From Fen-7 sp041494285 (GTDB taxonomy: Archaea > Halobacteriota > Methanosarcinia > Methanotrichales > Methanotrichaceae): a stretch of DNA of 13,093 nt. How positions within the stretch are numbered: position 1 is the first letter of the stretch; each line of letters begins with the position of its first letter. Below, in pieces: positions 5,279-11,523 of the stretch. Location of the stretch: the NCBI GenBank assembly GCA_041494285.1, contig JBGQAL010000071.1:1-13093 (forward strand), read 5' to 3'. The notes under the pieces are model-generated. The model was not told where the DNA came from and made no database searches. It saw only the letters and a program-made list of their open reading frames with translations. The position numbers were made by a program, and so were the translations under genes.

Positions 5279-6626
5279 AGAAGGGTCCAAGCTCAAGCTC
5301 GAGGATTGCCTGTTGCGAGAAGAAAAGACAAGAAAAATTACCGGCGTGAATTACGATCTTGTTGCCGAATTCGTGACGCAGGATGCACATTTCATTCATA
5401 TAATCGAGAATAGGAAGACCTATCTATACAATCAAGGTGTTTACCTAGGATATGCACATGAACTCCTATCAAGCGTGTTATACGACTTATTCAGCGTGTA
5501 TACAAAGGAAAACGGCCAGTCCATCCTGAGAAAAGGAGATCTATCGGAGATCCAGGCTAGAATCAACGCGAAATGCGGAATTTCTATATCAGAACTAAAC
5601 GACGCCAGCAGCAACGTGTTCAATGCATCGAATGGTACGCTTAACCTTGATACTCTGGAGCTATTCGAACCTTCACCGGATAACTTAATCTTAACGAGAT
5701 CGCCCGCATTCTACGATCCCGATGCGGAGTGTCCAGCCTTTATGGGATTCCTAGAGGGGGCTTTACCATCTAGCCAAATGATTGACGCCATCGGAGAGAT
5801 GATCGGCTTTATAATCTGGCCTCATTATCAGACCCATAAGGCATTCATGCTTTATGGGCCAAAGAGAACCGGCAAAGGCACTACTACTCGCGTGATCGAA
5901 GCCTTAATCGGCGCAAATGACTGTTCTCATGTGAGTTTGCAGGATCTGGCCGAGAACAGGTTCGCAAGGGCACGATTATTCGGAAAGAAACTGAATACCT
6001 ATGGCGATTTGCCTGCAATCCCTATCAAGGATACAGGCATATTTAAGAACCTGACTGGGCAGGACACAATAGACGCCGAAAACAAGTTTGAACAAATCTT
6101 TAGTTTTAGAAACAGAGCCAAGCTGCTATATTCGGCTAATCGTTTGCCCATGCTGAAATACGAAGACGATGCTTTCTATAACCGGTGGATCATTGTTCCG
6201 TTTGAAAACAGCATCTATGGGAAGGAGGACCCGGATTTGACAGCTAAGCTGACGACGCCTATCGAACTCAGTGGCATATTAAATTTCGGTCTAGAAGGAC
6301 TCAAACAGCTGAGAGCAAATAATTGGCACTTCAGCTATGGCGAAACGGAATCCGGAGAGCTGTATAGGAGGGCAAGCAATCCCCTTGTTGCGTTCTTAGA
6401 GGACATGTGCATTCCCTCAGATGAATATGTAGTTAAAGCCGAACTCGTTAAGGCCTTCAATCAATATGCCCGCGAAAAGGGATTGCCTCCTGCGACGTCT
6501 AATAAGGCCTTTGGAATCGCAATGCAAGATCAAATGATTATTCCGGTGGAGACAAAGCATCCTAAAGTAGGTGGAAGTCAGGTTGAAGCTTGGTCCGGGA
6601 TTAGCCTAAGGAAGGAAAATCAGTAG
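5271..6626 (+). CDS. SF3/D5-type replicative helicase (451 aa)
   Basis: This is a superfamily 3 helicase of the plasmid/virus D5-like class, which unwinds DNA for replication of small replicons. The N-terminal ~170 residues correspond to the D5_N-like region (YLYNQGVYLGYAHE near 51-64; FDP-like FYDPDAECP near 148-155). The ATPase core follows: Walker A GPKRTGKGT (196-204), Walker B-type NTYGDLP (242-248), LTGQDTI (261-267), motif C LYSANRLP (286-293) and the Arg finger in FYNRW (Arg305). No N-terminal primase-polymerase domain is present, unlike many fused members. I choose ATG 5271 over an upstream TTG at 5217, because the TTG lies inside the preceding gene and adds residues of no family character. 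The C-terminal ~90 residues look like a winged-helix extension. It is the last gene of the module; site B starts 10 nt after its stop. Confidence 0.9.
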   Translation: MTEEGSKLKLEDCLLREEKTRKITGVNYDLVAEFVTQDAHFIHIIENRKTYLYNQGVYLGYAHELLSSVLYDLFSVYTKENGQSILRKGDLSEIQARINAKCGISISELNDASSNVFNASNGTLNLDTLELFEPSPDNLILTRSPAFYDPDAECPAFMGFLEGALPSSQMIDAIGEMIGFIIWPHYQTHKAFMLYGPKRTGKGTTTRVIEALIGANDCSHVSLQDLAENRFARARLFGKKLNTYGDLPAIPIKDTGIFKNLTGQDTIDAENKFEQIFSFRNRAKLLYSANRLPMLKYEDDAFYNRWIIVPFENSIYGKEDPDLTAKLTTPIELSGILNFGLEGLKQLRANNWHFSYGETESGELYRRASNPLVAFLEDMCIPSDEYVVKAELVKAFNQYAREKGLPPATSNKAFGIAMQDQMIIPVETKHPKVGGSQVEAWSGISLRKENQ

Positions 6627-6635
6627 ATAGAGACG

Positions 6636-6733
6636 TATATTGGTTATATAGGCTATTTTTACTTTTATTGATTTTATGGAAAAGCAACTTAAATACTAAA
6701 ATAATGGGAAAAACAGCCAATATAACCCATATA
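6636..6733. repeat. Right composite dyad (site B), same design as site A
   Basis: The left arm (6636-6660) reads ATATTGGTT then ATATAGGCT, followed by ATTTTT. The right arm (6709-6733), read on the minus strand, gives ATATGGGTT then ATATTGGCT, followed by GTTTTT. The spacer is 48 nt and very A+T rich. Arms, 9-mer tandem units, spacer length and position just beyond an outward-facing gene end all match site A at 1300-1394, so the two sites mark the ends of the 5.4-kb module. The function (origin, binding site or recombination site) is inferred. Confidence 0.7.
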
Positions 6734-6787
6734 GGGCGAGCATAAGGTCAAATTATCTAGATTAAAGCATCAATAGTACCACGTTCT

Positions 6788-6811
6788 TATATACGTTGAT
6801 CGTCGTATATG
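6788..6811. promoter_or_regulatory. Palindrome overlapping a TATA-like box
   Basis: TATATACG (6788-6795) and CGTATATG (6804-6811) pair at 7 of 8 positions around the 8-nt loop TTGATCGT. The left arm is itself TATA-like and centred about 27 nt before the stem of the first candidate RNA at 6818. A protein bound to the dyad would overlap TATA recognition, which makes it a plausible repressor operator. Confidence 0.4.
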
Positions 6812-6817
6812 CGTATC

Positions 6818-6877
6818 AGGGCAAAGGTCGTCCGATCACCTTATTTTCCCCTCCTACATCACAGAGGCTTTTGCCCT
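6818..6877 (+). ncRNA. Candidate structured RNA 1
   Basis: AGGGCAAA (6818-6825) pairs perfectly with TTTGCCCT (6870-6877) across a 44-nt loop. The predicted start lies about 27 nt after the centre of the TATA-like box at 6787-6795, the normal archaeal spacing. A pyrimidine-rich stretch (CCCTCCTTATTCCC) follows the 3' arm. No protein frame explains the conservation of these pairs. No C/D or H/ACA box, and no tRNA-like or crRNA-like feature, is apparent. It could also be a chance hairpin in a leader. Confidence 0.35.
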
Positions 6878-6991
6878 CCCTCCTTATTCCCGCTCTGGCT
6901 TTCACCAAGGAATTTCCGGTACATATGACGACCGAATGGGCCGCATATCACTATTACTACAAGTATTCTTAGTCCGATTATTCCTAGCCTA

Positions 6992-7059
6992 TAATTGCGT
7001 CGCTGCACATTTAATTAAATTTAAATAGTTTAAAATACTACTAAGTAATAGGAGCCTCC
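6992..7059 (+). repeat. Direct repeat copy 1 (promoter-bearing, 68 bp)
   Basis: This copy matches 7173-7240 at 58 of 68 positions without a gap, at a constant offset of 181 bp. The most conserved part is the TTTAATTAAA block, the TATA region TTAAATAGTTTAAAATA, and the terminal GGAGCCTCC. Conservation is thus concentrated on an AT-rich upstream element, the TATA box and the first transcribed bases, as expected of a duplicated transcription unit. Confidence 0.85.
7020..7027 (+). promoter_or_regulatory. TATA box of candidate RNA 2
   Basis: TTTAAATA is centred about 27 nt before the GGAGCC at 7051, where the RNA stem would start. The identical spacing in the second repeat copy (box 7201-7208, GGAGCC at 7232) supports this as a real archaeal promoter. 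Confidence 0.6.
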
Positions 7060-7092
7060 TGAACTACTCCCTAGAAACCCTCGAAGGCTCCT
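7050..7092 (+). ncRNA. Candidate structured RNA 2
   Basis: From the predicted start, AGGAGCCT (7050-7057) pairs perfectly with AGGCTCCT (7085-7092) over a 27-nt loop, followed by TTTCATTCCC. The loop includes CTACTCCC and CTCG, which have counterparts in candidate RNA 3. There is no open reading frame of note. The 5' end position is inferred from the TATA spacing; the 3' end is unknown. A small RNA of a duplicated family is the best reading, with a regulated leader as the alternative. Confidence 0.45.
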
Positions 7093-7172
7093 TTCATTCC
7101 CTATCATCTTACTCAGAGATATGCTCTGTGATATTGCTTTAGGCTATTACTAAGAACGCTATTTCTAACAGG

Positions 7173-7240
7173 TAATTGCACCGATGCATATTTAATTAAA
7201 CTTAAATAGTTTAAAATAATCTTAATTAATTGGAGCCTCC
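7173..7240 (+). repeat. Direct repeat copy 2 (promoter-bearing, 68 bp)
   Basis: This is the second copy of the 68-bp direct repeat of 6992-7059, gap-free at a 181-bp offset. Ten differences lie mostly outside the TATA block and the GGAGCCTCC end. It carries its own TATA box, CTTAAATA (7201-7208). Confidence 0.85.
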
Positions 7241-7321
7241 GAAAGATTCTACTCCCAGATTATGCTCTCGTTGTCTCCTCCCATACATCCACAAGCAGGC
7301 TTTAGAACTCTCCAAGGCTTC
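7231..7321 (+). ncRNA. Candidate structured RNA 3 (diverged paralogue of RNA 2)
   Basis: GGAGCCT (7232-7238) can pair over all seven positions with AGGCTTC (7315-7321), with one G-U wobble in place of the G-C pair seen in RNA 2. The loop is longer (76 nt) but starts with a CTACTCCC-AGA...CTCG string resembling RNA 2. The start again lies about 27 nt after the TATA box. The 3' boundary is uncertain, and a second AGGCTTT at 7297-7303 offers weaker pairing. Confidence 0.35.
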
Positions 7322-7542
7322 TGTGCCCTCAAGGATAAAGACCCTGGAGAGCTGGCTGGAACGGATCGGCTCAAAGCGAGTTCAAGAAGAACTTTAAGAA
7401 TTAATCTTTCTTTATTATCTTTGAATGAAATATTATTTAATGATGAGCTATCCATTAGGGGAAGGTGAATGTATAGAGCCACAATCCCCGAAAAACCCTT
7501 TTGCAGAGCTTATGGAACGCCCACGGATAAATCATTTAGACC

Positions 7543-8883
7543 ATGAAGCTTACCTTTGATCATGGCACCATCCTAATTGAAGGGGATATACGGGTCCCGA
7601 ATTCCACCTGGGATGAAAGATCCAAGTCTTTCAGGGCAATGGCTCTGTATTACAAGGATATCATCGATTTTCTAAAGACATCTGGCTTTGACTTCAGGGA
7701 TGATGTTCTCGATCTCGTACCCTGTCCTGAACTTCAAAGCAGCGTTGTATTGAGGGATTACCAGAAGCAGGCCATGGATGCTTGGATAGCTAACGATAAG
7801 CGTGGTATAATCGTACTTCCGACGGGAAGCGGTAAAACAATTATCGGAATAAAAGCCATATCCTTGCTGAATACCTCAACTCTAGTAGTAGTTCCAACCC
7901 TCGATCTGGTGGATCAGTGGCGCTCCAGCCTAAAGAAAGAGTTCAAAGTGGAAGTGGGCGTTTTAGGTGGAGGCGAATGGGATATAGAAGCTTTAACTGT
8001 GTCCACCTATGATTCTGCTTACATTCACGCCGATAAGCTCGGAAATAGGTTTGGTTTAATAATTTTTGACGAGGTTCACCACCTTCCTGCTGCAGGATAC
8101 AGGAACATAGCCGAGATGTTTGCCTCTCCTTTTCGGATGGGCTTAACAGCCACCTTTGAGCGGGAGGATGGCCTACATACAGAGCTCAACCGGCTCGTGG
8201 GTGGAAAGGTCTTTGAAAAAAGGGTAAGAGACCTTGCAGGAGAGCATCTTTCACCCTTTAGACTTGAGAAGATTGCAGTTGAGCTAACCGAAGAAGAGAA
8301 AAAAGAATACGAGAAGAACCAAAAAGTCTTCTCAGACTATCTTGCAAGAATCAACCTCACCATCAGAAGTCCAGCCGACTTCCAGAAGCTGGTTATGAGA
8401 AGCGGGAGAGATCCACAAGCCAGAAGAGCACTGCTTGCCAGGAATAAAGCGAGGGACATAGCCTATAACAGCATCTCGAAGATGGGGAAACTCTCAGAGA
8501 TCTTGAAGATGCATAATGGAGGCAGGATATTCATTTTCACCGAACACAACAAGCTAGTCCACAGAATCTCAAGGCAATTCCTGATACCTTCTATAACCTA
8601 TCGAACCACGGGCAAAGAACGAAGCGAGACTCTGGATAGGTTCCGATCAGGCATATACAGGGCAGTTGTCACCTCCAAGGTCCTGGATGAGGGCATAGAT
8701 GTTCCAGATGCTGATGTCGGCATTATTTTGAGCGGAACAGGAAGCCAAAGGGCCTTTATACAACGGCTGGGACGAATCCTTCGAAAGAAAGAAGGAAAGG
8801 AAGCAGTCCTATACGAGATCGTAACCGCTGAGACAAGTGAGACCGGCACTGCTAGGAGAAGAAAAAGATCATTGAAGCAATAG
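7543..8883 (+). CDS. Archaeal XPB-type DNA repair helicase (446 aa)
   Basis: XPB is a superfamily 2 ATP-dependent DNA translocase of nucleotide-excision-type repair; archaeal versions act with the nuclease Bax1. An N-terminal damage-recognition-like domain spans ~1-65, followed by motif I LPTGSGKT (92-99), motif II DEVHH (176-180), motif III LTAT (201-204) and the XPB-specific RED loop (207-209). The thumb-like insertion spans ~240-300, followed by motif V LDEGIDVPDA (381-390) and motif VI QRLGRILRKK (407-416). The length matches archaeal XPB, which lacks the long eukaryotic extensions. The ATG at 7543 gives the full N-terminal domain; no Shine-Dalgarno is evident. The Bax1 gene follows by 45 nt, so the two are almost certainly co-expressed. 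The gene looks intact and is probably chromosomal rather than part of the mobile module. Confidence 0.93.
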   Translation: MKLTFDHGTILIEGDIRVPNSTWDERSKSFRAMALYYKDIIDFLKTSGFDFRDDVLDLVPCPELQSSVVLRDYQKQAMDAWIANDKRGIIVLPTGSGKTIIGIKAISLLNTSTLVVVPTLDLVDQWRSSLKKEFKVEVGVLGGGEWDIEALTVSTYDSAYIHADKLGNRFGLIIFDEVHHLPAAGYRNIAEMFASPFRMGLTATFEREDGLHTELNRLVGGKVFEKRVRDLAGEHLSPFRLEKIAVELTEEEKKEYEKNQKVFSDYLARINLTIRSPADFQKLVMRSGRDPQARRALLARNKARDIAYNSISKMGKLSEILKMHNGGRIFIFTEHNKLVHRISRQFLIPSITYRTTGKERSETLDRFRSGIYRAVVTSKVLDEGIDVPDADVGIILSGTGSQRAFIQRLGRILRKKEGKEAVLYEIVTAETSETGTARRRKRSLKQ

Positions 8884-8928
8884 CAAAGGCGATGGCAATA
8901 GTGATGGCAATTGCCGCAGGAATTGAAA

Positions 8929-10440
8929 ATGCTTACTAGCGACCTACTTGTTACGAAGACTTCGAAGGGAAAAATCGAGCCTGTTTATGCTCTTTTGGAT
9001 CAGGATAACCTAGAGATTGCCCTCTCGGTTATAGGCATTTTTCAGGAGCATGTAGAGAAGACATACGGTGAGCTTATCGAAGAACTAGAAGGCATTGAAG
9101 AGATCAGCTACCGCTTGATCAGGGGACTCGCCCAAATCCTAGAGCGGCGATGCGTTATAGATACAGACTCGGTTATCGATCCAATTGTTGCCAGAAGGCT
9201 GATCTTTGAGGAATCCAGGGGATTTATTACCAGCGAGGAAGAGAGAAAGAAGGTTCTGGGAAAGGTTGCCAGGAAGCTATCGATCGAACCTGATGACCTG
9301 GAAAAGGCTCTCTGGGCTGACCAAGAAGGGAATCTGGTCATAAAAGAGTTCCAACCCATTGCTCCGGATGATCTGCTCAGGCATTATAATCTGTCCCTGG
9401 CTCAGACTCTACTCTTTAGGGCTACGGGAATGGAGATTCAGATAGAGGATAACTACCAGCCAGTGTTCAGGAAGATTAAGCAGCTTGGCCTCATATATTC
9501 TATACACGATGGTAAAATATCCCTGGAAGGACCTATTTCCCTGTTCAAGCTAACTGAAAAATATGGCTCTGCCTTCGCAAAACTGCTGCCTGTCGTAATG
9601 GAGTCCACCAGATGGAGTTTGAGGGCCAGCATATCAAGGAAAACATTCCAGGGTAAGAGGATTTACGATTTCTCTCTGGACCATACACAGAAACCAAATT
9701 TCTGCGCAGAGTTTGAAACGTCGGAGATCGGTTTCGATAGCGCCATTGAGAAGGAATTCTATCAGCTTGGCTTCAAGGGCTGGGTAGTCAGAAGAGAGCC
9801 AACAGTATTGAAAGCGGGCCAGTATGCCTTTATTCCGGACTTTTCCCTGGAGCGAAATGGCACCAGGATATACGTTGAGATCATTGGCTTCTGGACACCT
9901 GAATATCTCAAACATAAGATTCAGAAACTAAACCAGTTGCAAGAAAAAGAAAGCATGATCCTGCTCGTGAATAGAAACCTGGCATGTACGGGCTCAGAGT
10001 TCCAGGCAGAAAATCTCCTTTTCTATGATAGAAAAATTCCGCATCTGGAGATAATCAAGATTCTGAGGAGATATGAGGAAAAGCAGCAAGCAGAAGAAAT
10101 TACGAAGCTAAGATGCATAGAAATTTCATTTGGCAGCGATGCAAGTGTTATCAGCCTTGACGAGATTGCAAAGAGATATTGCGTTAGTTTAGAGGCTCTA
10201 AGAGAAGTGATCAAAGGCCAGAATAGACCAGATTATTCACTATTGGGCGACCAGCTTGTAAGCAAACAGGTCCTCGAAACGATCCAGGGCGAATTGATGG
10301 GTGTGACGAGACACGATGATGCCCTCAAAATTTTCGAGAGATATGATATCAAAGCTTATAGCCAGGCACTCAGCTTGCTGGGGTATAAGATTAAATGGAG
10401 CGGACTGAACCCGGAAAATGCAGAACTTATCAAGATGTGA
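8929..10440 (+). CDS. bax1: Bax1 nuclease, partner of archaeal XPB (DUF790 family, 503 aa)
   Basis: Bax1 proteins are structure-dependent DNA endonucleases that bind XPB, and the pair unwinds and incises DNA. The family opening is seen here (MLTSDLLVTK, typically ML-x-x-DLL). The nuclease region runs through ~275-330: EKEFYQLGF, then FIPDF (with Asp304), then IYVEIIGFWTPEYLKHK (with Glu317). This is the most conserved block of the family, resembling a PD-(D/E)xK-type core. I prefer ATG 8929, preceded by AGGA, over a TTG at 8911, because it gives the family's usual N terminus. The C-terminal ~120 residues form a helical extension with an HTH-like stretch (SLDEIAKRYCVSLEALREVI). The gene end overlaps the convergent PolB fragment by 11 nt. 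Confidence 0.9.
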   Translation: MLTSDLLVTKTSKGKIEPVYALLDQDNLEIALSVIGIFQEHVEKTYGELIEELEGIEEISYRLIRGLAQILERRCVIDTDSVIDPIVARRLIFEESRGFITSEEERKKVLGKVARKLSIEPDDLEKALWADQEGNLVIKEFQPIAPDDLLRHYNLSLAQTLLFRATGMEIQIEDNYQPVFRKIKQLGLIYSIHDGKISLEGPISLFKLTEKYGSAFAKLLPVVMESTRWSLRASISRKTFQGKRIYDFSLDHTQKPNFCAEFETSEIGFDSAIEKEFYQLGFKGWVVRREPTVLKAGQYAFIPDFSLERNGTRIYVEIIGFWTPEYLKHKIQKLNQLQEKESMILLVNRNLACTGSEFQAENLLFYDRKIPHLEIIKILRRYEEKQQAEEITKLRCIEISFGSDASVISLDEIAKRYCVSLEALREVIKGQNRPDYSLLGDQLVSKQVLETIQGELMGVTRHDDALKIFERYDIKAYSQALSLLGYKIKWSGLNPENAELIKM

Positions 10441-11177
10441 AAGGATTACCACGATCAATCTGTCCGCTAGGTGGTTTCGTGAACACGAACGCCGTCTCTC
10501 CCCAAGCCTTCTCCAGCAGCCCTTGATAGTATGAAGCATCGAACTTCGATGCGCTTCTCTCTGGATCCACCTCCCACTTGCGGGCATCTCTAATCACGTA
10601 GCCTATCTCCATCCCTGGAGCCAATGGAATTCCCTGTTTCATGTGAGCCTGGACAGCCGAGGCCTCCGCACATCTTCGGGAATAATTCAGCCTGCTTACT
10701 CTCTTATGAATAGCAAGTTCCTTAACATCGGCACCATCCAGCTCGCCCATGTATCTCCTGTAGACCTCCCGAGCTTTGGGCTCTATCCTTCTCAGATCCT
10801 CTAGGCTCCTTGCTTCGGCCAGGACCTCGAAGACTTCCTGTTGCATTTTGTTGATGTACTCTGGGGTGTCACCCTTTCGCGCCATCACGCCCCTGATCTT
10901 CATCTTACCGGTGTTAAGCCTGCCAAAGTAGCGGTTATAAGCTCCTCCACCATCGCTCATGGGTAGGAAGGTTATCCAGTCGTAGGAGTCCACCTCCGTT
11001 AGAATACCTGTCTCTTTCTCAACGGCCTCCTTGAACACCGATATGGGCTCACCTATGACCCAGAGGCAGTCCACTATGCCGTGTAGGACCTCGAAGCCCA
11101 TGTTCTCGGCCATTTCCTTGATCTGCCATGAGGAGTTCCCTGGAGGGCTCAGTGATCCTCTCGTGGACCTGGATAAT
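10430..11177 (-). pseudogene. C-terminal fragment of a family B DNA polymerase
   Basis: The 227-residue main frame (ATG at 11111-11113) is the end of an archaeal PolB: motif C region FEVLHGIVDCLWV (residues 7-19), then KIRGVMARKGDTP at the palm-thumb junction, and a typical thumb to AFVF. The exonuclease, motif A and motif B parts are absent. Just upstream, a neighbouring frame carries VHERITEPSRELLM, which is what should precede this segment in a full polymerase; a shift of one base near 11123 separates the two. That frame meets a stop at 11178-11180, where recognisable homology ends. I conclude it is a truncated, frameshifted relic. The alternative is a split polymerase: Methanothermobacter naturally encodes PolB as two proteins, the smaller about this size. 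Motif C with Ile-Val in place of Asp-Thr may be a lineage feature rather than decay. Confidence 0.75.
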
Positions 11178-11180
11178 TTA

Positions 11181-11422
11181 CCGGTACTTTGTAACTTACT
11201 ATGTAAGTCGGGAATTTGATCAATCCATTAGATTATCAATCATCCATCGAACAAAAAATTTCTCTATCCTGTGCGTGGGACAGGACCCCCGCACGAGTTT
11301 ACGAGTAAGGTTGCACTCATCCTCAGCAGTATTGAAGCTCTGGGTGGCATGTAATTTGTTTCAGATTAACCTCGGGACATATACTGCATAACTCCGCGGC
11401 GTCGCCCAAAGTTCGGTCCAGT
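11181..11422. other. Non-coding stretch between the PolB fragment and the IS
   Basis: No credible gene is seen; an 87-codon frame across 11128-11391 overlaps the polymerase relic and has no family character. Small dyads are present: ACTTAC-TAT-GTAAGT (11194-11208), and two mutually exclusive hairpins, TCCTGT/ACAGGA (11267-11285) and GTGCG/CGCAC (11271-11294). They could be remnants of another element's end or chance. The sequence probably results from the event that removed the rest of polB. Confidence 0.4.
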
Positions 11423-11436
11423 CCTAAACTCCGGCT
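11423..11436 (+). repeat. Left terminal inverted repeat of the IS
   Basis: CCTAAACTCCGGCT is the exact reverse complement of 13080-13093. It lies 87 nt before the transposase start codon and upstream of its TATA box. Confidence 0.9.
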
Positions 11437-11491
11437 AAATTAGTAACCATATTTTTGTATAAATTCTTTTGTTATCGAAGTCAACAGCAAG

Positions 11492-11499
11492 TATAAATA
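11492..11499 (+). promoter_or_regulatory. TATA box of the transposase gene
   Basis: TATAAATA is centred about 28 nt before the ATG at 11524, so transcription would start at or within a few bases of the start codon. This implies a leaderless mRNA, in keeping with the absence of a Shine-Dalgarno sequence. Confidence 0.7.
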
Positions 11500-11523
11500 G
11501 TTTCATAGTTATTACTCTTAACC

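Larger units (their letters stand above)
6741..7542. other. 800-bp gap without a convincing protein gene; promoters and hairpins only
   Basis: Short frames on both strands around 7249-7482 have no family character, no ribosome site and random-looking composition, so I call no protein here. The stretch instead holds three TATA-like boxes, each about 27 nt before the start of a sequence that pairs with a downstream segment (listed separately), and a 68-bp direct repeat. An AT-rich ATATTATTTAA near 7429-7440 could be the promoter of the XPB gene, which would then have a leader of about 75 nt. I see no Shine-Dalgarno directly before 7543. Confidence 0.5.

Noticed and set aside
7249..7482. Overlapping 68- and 77-codon frames on opposite strands before the XPB gene
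   Set aside because: Neither has a ribosome site, family features or protein-like composition. They overlap candidate RNA 3, and both are more likely chance frames.
1207..7542. CRISPR array, tRNA or rRNA genes
   Set aside because: No regular repeat-spacer pattern and no cloverleaf or rRNA core sequence was found. The repeats present are dyads and one direct duplication.
8891..8912. Tandem GATGGCAAT repeat between the XPB and Bax1 genes
   Set aside because: Two short units are probably simple local duplication; spacing to the Bax1 start does not suggest a ribosome site or operator.
11194..11294. Three short dyads and overlapping hairpins near the IS
   Set aside because: The stems are only 5-6 bp, mutually exclusive in part, and not tied to any promoter or gene, so no function is claimed.
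11128..11391. 87-codon rightward frame between the PolB relic and the IS
   Set aside because: It begins inside the antisense of the polymerase fragment, has no recognisable domain, and reads as random sequence.
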